DNA of 64,000 nucleotides from Rhabdornis inornatus (Eukaryota > Chordata > Aves > Passeriformes > Rhabdornithidae): assembly GCA_013397075.1 (NCBI GenBank), contig VWZS01003937.1:623980-687979 (forward strand). The letters run 5' to 3'. The notes below the pieces were generated by a model, which ran no database searches, was not told the DNA's origin, and worked only from the letters and a program-made list of their open reading frames with translations. Positions 1 to 11,345 of the stretch are shown piece after piece (position 1 is the stretch's first letter; each line of letters begins with the position of its first letter). A program made the position numbers and the translations under genes.

Positions 1-3000
1 AATTTTGGGGTTTCTCCAATACGGTTTTTGGCTGACTGGCAAGGAGAGTGACACGAGCTTTAAGAAAACGATCAAGAATCCACAAAAGGAGTTTAACTCC
101 CAAAGTCTATATAATAGCAATAATCTGGGCTTTTAGGGGGAAGTGTGCCATTACATTTCCAGAAACACTGGGAGTGGCACATTGCCTCGAATAACTGTAG
201 GAGACAGCAGAACAAGAGTGAACTTTCAGCACCTGAGATTTATGTGTCAAAAACACCTCAGCCCTTGTACATGTTTTATGAGTGTTAAAATGAAAAGTAC
301 AGTCCCTATGTGTCAGGTGGTGAACGAGCAATACTTCTATAAGATTTAGCTCTTTGCAGGCAATTCTTGAAATTCTTTAAATCCCTGAAATTCTCAGTGA
401 TTGCTCCAGAGGGGTGTGAAATCTATATCTGCACTTCAGGCTGGGTCTCAGTTGTTGGCTGTAATTGCAGGGGAATTTTTGGTGCCAGAGAGATCCTAGG
501 AGGCCATAGGGAAAAAGAAGAGAAAAGAAAAAGGCAATTGTATTTTGAAGCACAGTTATTTAATAAACATGTTTTTCCAATAAATATTGAGTAAGTCTGG
601 GAACATCTTCTGCTATGTTGTGCCAGTGGGGGTAAATGTGCCTTTACATATGGAGGCTTGGCAGAATGGGTGCTTGACTCACCAGATATACAGTATAAAG
701 TCTGTGAAACGCTGAACGTGCCAAAGTGAGAGGCAGATTCTGTCAGCTTTGCTCCTTACGAGTAGGACTGTGCTCTGCACCTGACTATTTGAGAAGGAAA
801 CTACTACACAACGGAAGAAGGTTGTCAGTGTTGACCAAAATAAGTATGAGTCTTTTTTTTTAAACTGCTAACGTGGGCAGTTTCCTTAGAACGAAGAGGT
901 TTTTCAATGGTCTTTGAAGATGCTTTCATTTCCATTTGTTTCCCACATTATTTGGTTCCCACGTCTATCTCATTTTAAGCAAGAACCTGCTTGCTGCTAA
1001 TCTTTTGCAGCCGTATTCTTAAACACCCTGCATAAAGCACTTGTCACAGGCATGCTATTCTGGCTATATCAGTGCACATGACCACACAGAGATTCATTTT
1101 TAGAGCAGGATGGTACTCCAGGAGCTGTTCTTTCAGCTGCCTGCGTGGGTTTAGCAGAGAATATGCAGGCTAAAAGAGGAGGTAGGGCTCAATTAACTGC
1201 CTCCAGGGTTCTAAAGTACACCATTGCACCCATTTACAGCAAGTTTCTCTACAGTTAAAAAGGAAATATTTTCCACAGTTTAATTCAAGCTCTTGAGTAG
1301 AATTTTATGGAGAATTAGATCTGTGGTTCAGCATTTTAACTATCAATTTAAGTTCTAATTTTAACAATACAATGTTGGGTTTATTTCTGCTAAGATCTAT
1401 AGCACCTTTCCTTAGGACTCCTTATTCCTGGTAAATGGAAAAGACTGTTAAGAGAAACCATGGAGAATCCTTCTTAAAAAATATGTACTGCAGCTTCACC
1501 TGAGGAGCAGAGGTGGAGAGGATAGAGGTTCACCCAGTCTGAGTGACTTCGTCATGAATGGGATTCATCTTCCCTTAGGATGTTAGGATGACTTTCTGGT
1601 CATACTTCAGAAAGGATAGAAATATAACATTTTGAACAGCATTTATTTTTCCATAATGGGATATGTAGAAATAAACTGAATTCAGGCTCCCTTTCCCTGG
1701 GTCCCAGGTGGAGAAGACATCTGCTTTCCTACTTCATCTCTCCTCTTTCCTTAGCAAACCAAAATCCAGTTAGGGTCAGTACTGCAGCAAATGGTGTTGA
1801 CTTTTACCAGATCTGCACATCAGATTCCTTCACCTATACTTTTTCAGACAGTTTCTCAAGTGTCTTTGCAAATATATTGACATGCCCTTTCGTTTGTATG
1901 AGGTGCTCAGAAAAGGAAACACCTCAATTAATGATCATCCACTCACTCTTGTGTTCAGAGGCTCACAGGTTTGGACCCTTTTCTGACTGCAACTCTTGCT
2001 GTGGGAGAAAAAAATAAAGGAGGCTTTTCTTGCATGTAGGAGTGTTAGTTGTATGTGGATTGAAGGGCCTAGGAGATCCTTTATATTCAAAGAGCAAACA
2101 CCGCCACTATCATTATGAATTACTATTCCTGATGAGTCTAATTCTTTTTACTGCCACTACAGCAGATGCTCACATATCTATCCTCACTGGCCAAATCAAT
2201 CTTTCTGAACTCCTAATAAATATTCCAGGAAGAATACTAGATTTTATAACAGCATTTCCTGGCCTTGGCAGGAGAAGATAGAGCTGCCCCTTCAAGTCAG
2301 CTTTTCACACAGCTTACCTGCAAAGCCTAAGGGACACCAGATAGGGATCCCTTGCTGAACATTGCTGTTATACAGGCAGATATTCACAGTGGCAGCCTTT
2401 TTCCCTGTTAACAGCCTTTGGTACAATATTTTTCTCTCTGTAGCTGTGCCTCCTCTTTCAGCTTCATCCATCTTCAAGTGCATGAGCTCTGTTGTGGTTA
2501 ATTATAAACTTCAGGGACATTTGACATGGAGAATTTCTCAGAACACAAACCAAGTGAACAGACAGGCATCCCCTAATAGAACCTGGAAAATAGAAAGCCT
2601 AGGGAAATAAAACATATGGGTTGCTCAAAACAGTAAATCTTTAAAAGAAGTGAGATTCATAATCTCCCAAACTAGGTCAATTATCTGCTAATAGATTTCT
2701 TCTTACTTAATTTCTTCCTTGCTGTCATCTAGCAGATTAGCAACTTTCAGCTGCTAATCATCACCAATGTGTCTCCTAGAATGGCTATTCCTATTTTCCT
2801 GTCTCTTCCTGGAAATTCTGTTCACTATGGTTTTGTTTTATTACATAATAAATTACAGAAAACTAGGGAAAAAATATTTCCCATAACCTTATGGCTTTGT
2901 GACATTAGCTTCTACCCTTCCTGTAGCTCTTCTGGATGCCTCTTGGACCTCATGTTTCCTCTGCTCTTATATTGGCTCCTCTTTTCCATTGCCATGAGAA

Positions 3001-3843
3001 ACAAGAGGTCTTATAGGGAAAAAGAATGGATACACCCTTATTCATTAGGAATGAACCTATGGACAGAGCGCAGGTACATGAAAATAGGCAGTACCAGCCC
3101 CGGGAAATTACCAGTCTGTGTTGGTGAGTCTGAAATAGAGTGGGACAGGTAAACCATAGAGTCATTTGGCTAGGGGAAGGCATTGCCAAGTGACTGAGTC
3201 AAGCCCTACTCTTAAATGAGTTTATGGTTTCCTATGCACTAGACAGAACTGTCTCTGAAACACCTGGGGATAAAATAGATGGATGAAATATTGCCTTTTG
3301 GATCCATTTTTCGGTATGTATCTTCCATGTTCTTCTGTTTTTAAGTGTCTTCCAAGGCTGCCGGCAGCCTTGAATTGGCTTTTTAGAATGGAGTTTGAAC
3401 AAGACTGAAATTGAGTTAAAAATATAATGAGATTCTGAAGCAGTTGAGTTATTCTTAAGATTTGCTCATGCTTAGCTATCATGCCATTTATAGAACACTT
3501 GTAGGGATTAGCACACAGCACACCAAAAGAAGCCTATATCTTAGGAAATAGTGTGCCTTAGGTCCCATAGTTGCTGCTGGGATATTTCCTACCTCAATAT
3601 CTTTTTGTTTTGCTTTGTACTTTCTTTCAGTCCAAAGGAGGGCGGGGTTTGCTGGTGCCAATACTGTGTTCAAAAAGTAATCTTACCCAATGTCCTCCTA
3701 CAGCAGCTAAGCACAGCTCACACAGCAGGTGTGGTTTACGAGGGCATGACACTATGTGAAGCAAAAAACACCCCCTCTTTATATATATCTTTAAAAAGAA
3801 GAAACAGAATTGGAAATGGAGAATGAATTAAAAGATTGACTAA
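1..3843. other. unique non-coding DNA, no recognised feature
   Basis: No frame longer than about 127 codons occurs, and none has recognisable protein similarity. The sequence is AT-leaning with short A or T runs, for example a T run near 853-860. I see no CR1 tail, LTR-like terminus, tRNA promoter box or splice-flanked conserved frame. It is best described as intergenic or intronic sequence. Confidence 0.6.
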
Positions 3844-3958
3844 GCAAGTTTGGATGGGTTCTTGGACTAGTGGAAGGTGTCCCTGCTCATGGCAGGGGGG
3901 TTGGAACTAGATGATCTTTGATGTCCTTTCCAACCCAAACCATTTTATGATTCTATGA
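3844..3958 (+). mobile_element. CR1 LINE, 3' end only (5'-truncated)
   Basis: This is the last ~115 bp of a CR1 non-LTR retrotransposon. It matches the remembered avian consensus through the end of ORF2 and the short 3' UTR, with the landmarks CCCTGCTCATGGCAGG and TTGGAACTAGATGATC. It ends with CCAACCCAAACCATT and two copies of the 8-bp tail (TTTTATGA, TTCTATGA). CR1 has no poly(A) tail and is typically heavily 5'-truncated, as here. Point differences from consensus indicate an old, inactive copy. The tail type (AACCCAAACCATTCTATG) is that of one of the main avian CR1 groups; I cannot name the subfamily without alignment. Confidence 0.93.
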
Positions 3959-5375
3959 CTTCTGCCACTGTTAACGTGTACCAAGGCCTATGCATCTGGA
4001 AAGTCCATTCAGTTTTGGATGTGGGGCAGCTAGATGAGTACAAGCACACAGTGTATATCCAGTGGGTCTCATAAGGGCAACTCTAAGTGCCAGTTGCAGT
4101 ACAGTGCAATTTTAGGAATACTTTTAAGTTACCAGCAGCCCCAAATGAATCATAACTCCAATTTAAATATATAGGCTTCTTATGAGATATAAAGACTTTC
4201 TTGTCTAAGAATTAGATCCACAAAAGGCAGCATACTGAGGGGGGAGCAGGACCTGAAACAAGAGAAGTGGGAAATTACACAGAGGAGGTAGTGGTGGTGC
4301 CTTTTAATTCATAAAATGAAGAAAAAAAAAGCCAGTCTGAAATAGCATGAACCAACTACAGGTTGCTCAATAGCGTAACTTCCTTGTATTCGTCTTCTTA
4401 GAGTGATGGTCCTTTTATGTGAATTTGAGAGCTTGAACCCTAAGAAGGTGTATTGCCAAATCTTGTGGGACAAGATCCCTCTTTCCTTGCAAAAGCACAG
4501 GTCCTTATTCTCCTCAGTAAAGCTACGCAGGTCAGTAGAATAAAGGCCAGGCCCCCTTGTTTCCCTGGGTACAGAGTACTGCCTACAAATTAACTTTTCC
4601 GTACCAGCATAACAATGAGGAGGATAGGGTATATATACATCAAGTGTCCTACCTAAACAGATAATTAAATTTTAAAAAATTATAACAATAGCTATACATA
4701 TATATTTTTAAACCAGTAGATTTTGTGCAGTTTCAATTTTTTTTTTTCATTCAGTAATTCATGGCAAAATAATGTTTACAAAACAGATAAAGGCAAGCAG
4801 GAAGCTGTATGTAATGGATGTCTAGAAAAGCTGTCTTAAAAACAAGTGTACCTGTGAGGAACAATTGGCAGACTGTTGGGACTTTTATGGATAATTACAT
4901 TACACAGGCTCTCATAATGTCAGATGCAATATAATAAATAGGCTGCTCAGTTTGGTGTTCCCTATAGTCAGCTAGAGCTATCTGGGAGGCAACTTTCCAT
5001 TTTTCTGGTTTGTGTGAAAATTATGCCTTTTTGTCAGGAGCTCCTTGCTTTGCAGAACACCACACCGCCCAGCAGTTGCTCGTAGCAGCTGTAAATCGAT
5101 TACACCAAACTGTCAGTGTGGGAACACTGGTGCTTGCGTTGTCTTGCTCAGCTCTGACTCCTGAGCTCCTCCAAAGCCCCGAGCTTGCCACAGTGATGCT
5201 TGCTTGGGATGGACCCTACACTTGAAGGTCTTAAATATACCAGTCAGCACCTCTCATCCTGTGGCTGCCCTCTGTGGTTGATGGTGCTCTGCACCTTGCA
5301 GAGGGAACTCAGGATCTCTCCAGATTCGGTATTTACTTTGTTCTTTTCCTGGGGAACCAATGAAGTTCTGCTGGG
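3959..5375. other. unique non-coding DNA
   Basis: No recognised gene or transposon. A T run lies near 4738-4748. The block 4880-4965 is listed separately as a weak conserved-element candidate. Confidence 0.55.
4880..4965. promoter_or_regulatory. weak candidate conserved non-coding element
   Basis: A compact AT-rich block contains GGATAATTACATTACAC and CTCATAATGTCAGATGC, with homeodomain-type TAAT cores. It resembles vertebrate conserved non-coding elements in texture only. Conservation cannot be tested here, so this is a hint and not a call. Confidence 0.15.
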
Positions 5376-5549
5376 ATTTTTTAGGGGGGGGAGGTGGTTT
5401 GTTTTTTGAGTGTTGGTGGTTTGGGGTTTTTCTCTTTGTTTTGTTTTGGGGGGGGGTGTTTGTTTTCAGGGGGTTTGTTGTTGTATGGTTTGGGGAGTTT
5501 GTTTATTTGTTTGTTTGTTGTGGTTTTTTGGTTGGTTTTGGGTTTTTTA
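5376..5549 (+). repeat. G/T-rich low-complexity tract with long G runs
   Basis: The + strand is almost pure G and T for about 170 bp. It includes GTTT and GGTTT units and G runs of 8 (5384-5391), 4 (5423-5426), 9 (5448-5456), 5 (5469-5473) and 4 (5492-5495). Five G runs within ~112 bp give G-quadruplex potential, though with long T-rich loops. It is followed by an A13 run (5568-5580). Reads as A/C-rich on the other strand. Open frames across it are compositional artefacts. Confidence 0.85.
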
Positions 5550-5580
5550 GCAGTATAGTATGTTAGGAAAAAAAAAAAAA

Positions 5581-7670
5581 GACGGGAGAAATACATATGA
5601 ATACATATGGAGCTTATATGCAGTTTGCCCTGCCCTGAGCACAGATAGCTCCTCAGGTCTTTCAGGAAAGCATCACAAAGCATCGAAAGAAGTGGCAACT
5701 CTTGGGCTGCTCTGAGGTGAGGATTGTCTTGGAGAGGCAAATCTCAGGTATACTCCCCTGCATGCCCCAGTGGTGGACATTTGTGATAAAAAGGTGTTAC
5801 TGGTCAGTTCTATATTCAGCTGGGCTCTCCTTCTCACCTGGGTGCTAATAGCAGACTCCTGAAGGAATGCCCATCCCTGCATGAAGGAAAGTGCAGCATC
5901 CAGCTTCAGCTGGAGGTCAGCCAGTATCTGCTGATGCTTGAATTACTGCTCAGACAGGCATACACAGAAGAAAGAACTTGGGAGCAGAGGTTAGGGTAGA
6001 TTTTCTCTATAGTGCTCCCTGTTCACACAAGACAGGATGGCAAACAGACAAGCACCACTTCCATGGTCTTTTTGTCCCAGCTTGTCTAACATGGTCATGC
6101 CATCATAAGGTGGAGGATCAGCTCTTTCCTATCAAGTGTCTCCATCTCTTTGAAATGATGCTGCTGAGTCTGATGGATTAGAAATAAGATGGACACTTAA
6201 GCATGGAGTATTTCACTGCATTTTCAGACACAACTTGAAGCAAGTGGATTTTTCAAGAAGTGGGATGAGGAGAGTACTGGTGAGGTTTTATTGCGCTTTT
6301 TTTCCTCTTGTGTATTTTTTATTCCTCCCCCACTCACCATCCAAAATCTACAAGCCAGGTGCTGGTGCATGAGATAGATCTGCAAACAGAGAAATGTCCC
6401 AGTTTGCTCAATATTTACCAGGAACAGAATCTTGCTCTAGGCGTTTCTGGTTGTCATTTGAGGCAGAGAGCAAAATAAATGCTGCCATCGTTCAGAGACT
6501 GCTTGAGAAGCCAGTCATTTCATGTTGTAATGACATGTGCATTTAATAAAGATACAGAATATTCTAAGGAGAGTAAAACTGCACTCTTATCTTAGAGACA
6601 TATAGACATTAAAAATGAAGATTTCATTTAATTGTGGCTTGCTGCTGTGCACAATTTACCAAAATGGCAGTAAACTGCTATTGAACTGTAACATCTAAAG
6701 ATGTCTAAGTGCTTGGATAATTTGTGGTTTTTTCCTCCTTTGGAAGATTGTAATAAAATAGCTGAAAATAGGAAGAAAATATTGAGGCCTGCAAAGCAAA
6801 GAGGGAAGTAGTCACATACTCAAGGGCTCTAATACAAACAACATCCCCAGGAGAGGCACACCTTGACCCTCTTACTTTTACCATTACAAATAAATAAAAT
6901 GATGGGCTTGTATCCCAGAGAGATGCAGCAGTACTGGTGCTTTTATAAGTTTGTGAGCCCTTTAAGAAAGTTCCCATAAGTAAGTTGTGGGCTTGGATTT
7001 CCCTAATTGGATTTTACAGGCCTCTTAAAAGTAGTGTGTGATCCCTTCCTTTCCTTAGCCCCCATTCCACAACCAGAGGTAAAACCTAATGGCTGCAGTT
7101 GCACAGGATTTCTGTCCACAGTTGAATCCCTTTATTGTCACTTAATGCAGTTCTGAGGGTCTTTGCTCTGCTTGGGTGGCCCAGGGAGCTCCCTTTGATC
7201 CCTGCCCACATGTGGAATCCCTCAGGAATCAGACCAGCACCCACTGAGTCACCCATGATGATTATCTGGCTGAAACGCCTGAGCCCTATGGGACTGACCA
7301 AAGCCTTTGCACATCCTAAATGTCTCCTGTGGGGCCTTTGGTGCAAAATGACTATGACAAGATGTAAGCTGATGGAGCTGACAGGGCTCTGTTTGAGTAC
7401 AAAATGCAGAAGAGGCACTTCATACCCTGGCATAGCAAAAAGAGCCTCAGCTGATGATGATAAGGCATGGCATCCAAGTAACTGGACAGTGCTGGTCTCC
7501 TCTGTAACAGAAGTGGTACCACTGGTAGCTCCAAGAGAAGAACTGGAGAAGATCCAAGCAGGCATTCAGGAGAGGATTTTGGGAGGAGCACAGGCAACAG
7601 AAAAGAAGTGGGAGAAACCAAAAGGAAGATTCTATGAAAGGAGTGCTGAGTTTTATTCAGACTTTTCTTA
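5581..7670. other. unique non-coding DNA, stop-poor near its 3' side
   Basis: No recognised gene or repeat. The interval 7086-7677 is locally GC-richer and poor in stops on both strands: 180 codons open on + (7135-7677) and 159 on - (7086-7565). Openness on both strands and lack of any recognised domain argue for composition and not coding. A processed pseudogene too diverged to recognise cannot be excluded. Confidence 0.5.
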
Positions 7671-7680
7671 TTTGTGAGGG

Positions 7681-7740
7681 TTTTTGTTTGTTTGGTATGG
7701 GGTTTTGTGGTTTTGGTTTTTTTTTTTTTTTGGGGGGTTT
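7681..7740 (+). repeat. G/T-rich low-complexity tract
   Basis: A second strand-asymmetric G/T tract made of GTTT and GGTTTT-like units. It contains a T15 run (7717-7731) directly followed by G6 (7732-7737). Same orientation as the tract at 5376-5549. Confidence 0.85.
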
Positions 7741-7758
7741 GATGCAATCTGTGGTAAT

Positions 7759-7790
7759 ATTTGTGTCATTGATTTGTGTCATTGTGTCAT
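7759..7790. repeat. short tandem repeat, 13-bp unit
   Basis: The unit ATTTGTGTCATTG occurs twice in perfect tandem (7759-7771, 7772-7784), followed by a partial third copy TGTCAT. It abuts the dispersed direct repeat that starts at 7793. Confidence 0.85.
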
Positions 7791-7792
7791 GT

Positions 7793-7886
7793 AACATCGA
7801 TTCCACTCCTAAACACTCACTTAGCAAAAATTATTGTCCCCCTCTCTTATTCGATGTTCAAAAAGTCATGATTTTCTGGGCATGGC
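7793..7886. repeat. 94-bp direct repeat, copy 1
   Basis: Aligns without gaps to 9569-9662 at a constant offset of 1776 bp. I counted 86 of 94 matches by eye. Two of the eight differences (7798 and 7852) are CpG here and TpG in copy 2, which is the usual methylation decay. Homology stops abruptly at both ends. No tail, tRNA promoter or coding frame identifies the family. It could be part of an unrecognised interspersed repeat or a local duplication. Confidence 0.9.
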
Positions 7887-9568
7887 AAGCATTAGTCCTA
7901 GCTGCAGTGATTTTATTAGGCTAACCAATGGGCTCCTGTTCCTTGGATGGGTAAATGAAGGATACCTAGCAGCCAGCTCTCTGCAGGGATGAAGCATGGA
8001 GATTTTATAGATTGCAGTGTTACAGCATCAGTGTTGACCTACCTGCTTACAGAGACAAAGAAAATTGGCATTTGGGTAATGTTTATCAAAGGTATTGTGT
8101 TGAAGCACAATCTCAGGACTGTGGATTATTCTTATTAATAGAAAGTGTAATCTACCTCTAGGAGATAACAAATAAGTAAAGTTCATAGCTATTATTACCG
8201 CCAGATACATTCAGTGTGAGTATTTCACCCTGAAAGTTATCTTGCATTCATGTAAATTACATTGACTAGAAAATACTAATGCTCTCCCCAAGATAACAAA
8301 TGTAAATGTAAAATATTCTAATCTAGTGGTGCTAATGTGTCTAGAGAAGGTTTATTACACTATGATATTTAGATGAATCACAGAAGTGGAATGTTGGGTG
8401 AAATTACCAGGTAGTGATGTCTTGAGCTGTGTGCCCAGGCAGGTGGATGGCACTCTGCCATGAGAATCCCTCTTTCAGCCATCATACAGAGACAGGACTG
8501 TTCACTTTCCTCTGGATTTGCAAGTGGGATCAGGGAAACAGAATAAATTCTTTCTTTTATTTCTCCTTACCTTTGGAATTTCATTTTGTGTATTTGTTTT
8601 GCTATTTGTATTGAGTTGCTCATCTCTGACACGTCTGCTAGCAAGGAATGAATAAATAAAGCCAAATTAGCTGAATGAGTTGTCTGAAGAATAGTGTGAA
8701 ATTTACTTGAAAAATCATTCAGAAGTTGTTTGAGACAACAAAGAAAACTGAGGAAAGTCAGTTGCATATTTATAGAGGTGTTCTCAGTGTCTTTCAGATC
8801 AGTCTACAGTGCCTCTCCCATTTTGCCCACATGAAAGTGGGAGAGATTGTAATTTTTGCCAGGCAGCTGTGCAGCAGTCCATTACCCAGGAAGGCTGCTC
8901 CAGAGCACAGAGGAAAGATTTAAAAATTATTTTATTAGCTTAACATGCTACTTTCTAAAATGAGTTTTTCACCTAGTTTACCCCAGGGCCTGAGACTTCA
9001 GAGCTCACACCTCCTGGCCACATTGTAAAGTAAAACAATGCCCTGCCAGACAGCTGAAGCTGTTTCTTTGTGTGCAACTTGCTATATTTCCAGGGGAGGT
9101 GAAAGATGCTAGGCTGATATCCTGAGACAATAAAGCCCTTCACCAAGGTTTGGTGAAGGTTTGCAACAAGGTTTCATACCAGATTCGCCAATGAACCACA
9201 TTAGTGGCCGAAGGGGCTACCCCAGAGGTGCCTGAGTAATTCTATCAGCTGCAGCTTACTCAGTCCTTTGCCACCTGGAAACTCATAGAGTTGTTAATGT
9301 AATTTCTGGTCAAACTTTTTGTATCATAGCCAGCATCTGCCCAGGACTGCACTGACCCCATTGGGTGTTCCACAAAAACCCCAAGCAGCTGTCAGATGGT
9401 GACAGTGTACAGTCACTGCTGAACGTGACCAGATTTGAGACAATAACCTTGAGAGCTAAGGCTCAGTATGGATTTGCAGCCCTAGTGCACAGGAGACAAA
9501 AGTATCGAGAGTGATAGAACAAAGATACTTTCAGGTAAGAATGAAAGGCAAGTGCCATGAAGAATGAA
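7887..9568. other. unique non-coding DNA between the direct repeats
   Basis: No recognised gene or transposon. Nothing here looks like retroviral gag or pol, so the flanking 94-bp repeats are not evidently LTRs of an intact element. Confidence 0.5.
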
Positions 9569-9662
9569 AACATTGATTCCACTTCTAAATGCTCACTTAG
9601 CAAAATTTATTGTCCCCCTCTCTTATTTGATGTTCAAAAAGTCATGATTTTCTGAGCTTGGC
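9569..9662. repeat. 94-bp direct repeat, copy 2
   Basis: Gap-free partner of 7793-7886, in the same orientation, with eight substitutions. This copy carries TpG where copy 1 has CpG at two sites, so copy 1 keeps the likelier ancestral state there. Confidence 0.9.
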
Positions 9663-9737
9663 CTTGGATGAGAAAATACAATATTTGAATTTTCATATCA
9701 GCAAAATGGCAAAGAACAAGGACTGATTCTTGGCTTG

Positions 9738-9776
9738 CTGAAGTCAATGGAGTTTTGCCATTGATATTCAATTGAG
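9738..9776. repeat. fragment of an ancient amniote repeat (AAGTCAATGG motif)
   Basis: The string CTGAAGTCAATGGAGTTTTG is followed by CCATTGATATTCA. I recognise this pairing of TGAAGTCAATGG with a nearby CCATTGACTTCA-like arm as a very common old interspersed sequence in turtle, crocodilian and bird genomes. I cannot name the family with certainty. The two arms are imperfectly self-complementary, and the right arm has drifted. Confidence 0.5.
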
Positions 9777-10659
9777 GGAGTTTTCTTCCTCAGGCACATT
9801 GTGGATCAAGAATAAGGGATTAATCCTCTGATTTAAGTTTTTTTAGTCATCTGCAGTTCAGAAAATATATTTATTATTCTGGAACTTTAACCAAAAGGAA
9901 GAGGTTTACAAGCAACTAAAGCATGTTCTTTCAAGATTTACAAAACGAATAAACTAGCAAACCCAGTATTTATCCATGAATAACTTTAGCTAGAAAAAAG
10001 GATGAAACAGAAAAACAGAACTGACATTATTTAAAGGATTTGTCCACAAATTTTTTTAAACACTAGGAAAAACTTGCTTTAACAGCAATAATGTTTTCAG
10101 GGTTATTTATATGGGTTTCTTTCTGAAAAAGCTGACTCCTACAGCAGACATATATAAAAGAAATAAAAAGAACTTTTTATTTCTTTACCTTTTAATCTTT
10201 ATATTACTTTTTTCCTTGAATCATCAGTCTATCCTTCAAACTTGTTGGATGTCATTAATGGTGGAGAAGAATGAAAATATGGTTCTTGAATATTATGTTC
10301 ATTCTTAAGACCATATTTTTTTCAAATATGTTGTATTGCATGACTATTTTTCTGTTTTAGGCTCTTCACAGATACCATTTACTTTGAAGAAGCCTCTAAT
10401 CCTTTCTTCTCTCATTTCCTCTCTTACTGTTTTGACTTCAGAGAGGGAAAGAGGTTTCTTCCTTCACATTTTCCTTGACTGACCCATGAAAATGATGTAT
10501 GATAGAAGCTTTGAAAAGAAATATGTTTGTTAGTGCCTTTGAGAATTAGTCTCTTTGTTCTTATGGCTGATGTCTTTGTTGCATAGCCAAGTGTGTTTAT
10601 TTTGAAGATTCAGTTATTTTCTCTTTCTCTGTAATTCTTGAAATCTGGAGTAGAAGCAC
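9777..10659. other. unique non-coding DNA
   Basis: AT-rich unique sequence. No recognised feature. Confidence 0.55.
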
Positions 10660-11129
10660 CAAATTTGAGGAGTGGGCCAATGAGAACCTCAGGAAGTTCA
10701 ATAAATCCAAGAGCAAGGTGTTGCAGCTGGGTCAGGGTGATCCTAGACAGAAGTATGGACTGGGAGAAGAACTCATTGAGGGCATCCCTGCAGAGAAAGG
10801 ACTGAGTGTTCTGGTGGATGAAAAGCTGAACATGAGCCAACAGTGCACACTCATAGACCAGATGGCCAACTGCATCCCAGGCTAGATCAAAAGCAGCGTG
10901 GCTACAGGCTGAGGGAGGTGCTTCTCCTGCACTACTCTGCCCCTGTGATACCCCTCCAGGAGTACTGCATCCAGCTCTGGGGTGCTCAGCACAAGAAAAA
11001 CGAGGATCTGTTAGAGTGGGTCCAGAGGAGTGTGACAAAGATGTTGCTGGAGATCCTCTCCTATAAAGGCAAGCTGAGAGAGCTGAGGTTGTTCAGCCTG
11101 CAGAAGGGAAGGCAGGAGAGAGACCTGCT
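10660..11129 (+). mobile_element. CR1 LINE fragment, 3' part of ORF2 (lacks 3' end)
   Basis: Conceptual translation on + matches the CR1 ORF2 segment after the reverse transcriptase core. Landmarks include LRKFNKSKSKVLQLGQG, then GEELIEGIPAEKGLSVLVDE and KLNMSQQC. Later in other frames come nucleotides matching the remembered LEYCVQLWG and RELGLFSL positions. The frame is broken by stops and frameshifts (first stop near 10880), so it is dead. Unlike a normal CR1 insertion it has no 3' UTR or 8-bp tail: it stops near 11129, where an oppositely oriented CR1 fragment begins. Confidence 0.92.
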
Positions 11130-11135
11130 TTTTTT

Positions 11136-11345
11136 CCATGACCCAGGTGTAGACCTTGCCCTTCCCTCTGTTGAACTTCATGATGCTTGCAATGGCCCAT
11201 CTTTCAAGCATGTCAAGGTTCCTCTGATGGCATCTCTTCCCTCCGGCCTGCCAACTGCTCCACACAGCTTGGTGTCACCAGGAAATTTCCAGAGGACGCA
11301 CTTGATCCTGCTGTCCATGTCACTGACAAAGAACACTGAGATCAA
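11136..11345 (-). mobile_element. CR1 LINE fragment, antisense, RT C-terminal region
   Basis: Reads in sense on the - strand. Translation gives SDMDSRIKCVLWKFPGDTKL, followed by CGAVGRPEGRDAIR and KFNRGKGKV. These match the CR1 ORF2 region around and just after the catalytic FADD box. Here the box reads FPGD, so it is inactive. The fragment overlaps in consensus coordinates with the start of the + fragment at 10660 and lacks a 3' end. The two copies therefore meet tail to tail at about 11130-11136. Confidence 0.9.

Noticed and set aside
7135..7677. 180-codon + strand open frame
   Set aside because: No recognisable domain. The opposite strand is also open (159 codons at 7086-7565), pointing to local stop-poor composition. 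No splice, Kozak or codon-bias support could be seen.
7793..9662. LTR pair of a small endogenous retrovirus
   Set aside because: The 94-bp repeats lack visible TG/CA ends, polyadenylation signal and target duplication, and no gag or pol similarity is seen between them.
10660..11345. CR1 5' inversion by twin priming
   Set aside because: The order of sense and inverted parts is opposite to that expected, and no 3' UTR is present at either outer end.
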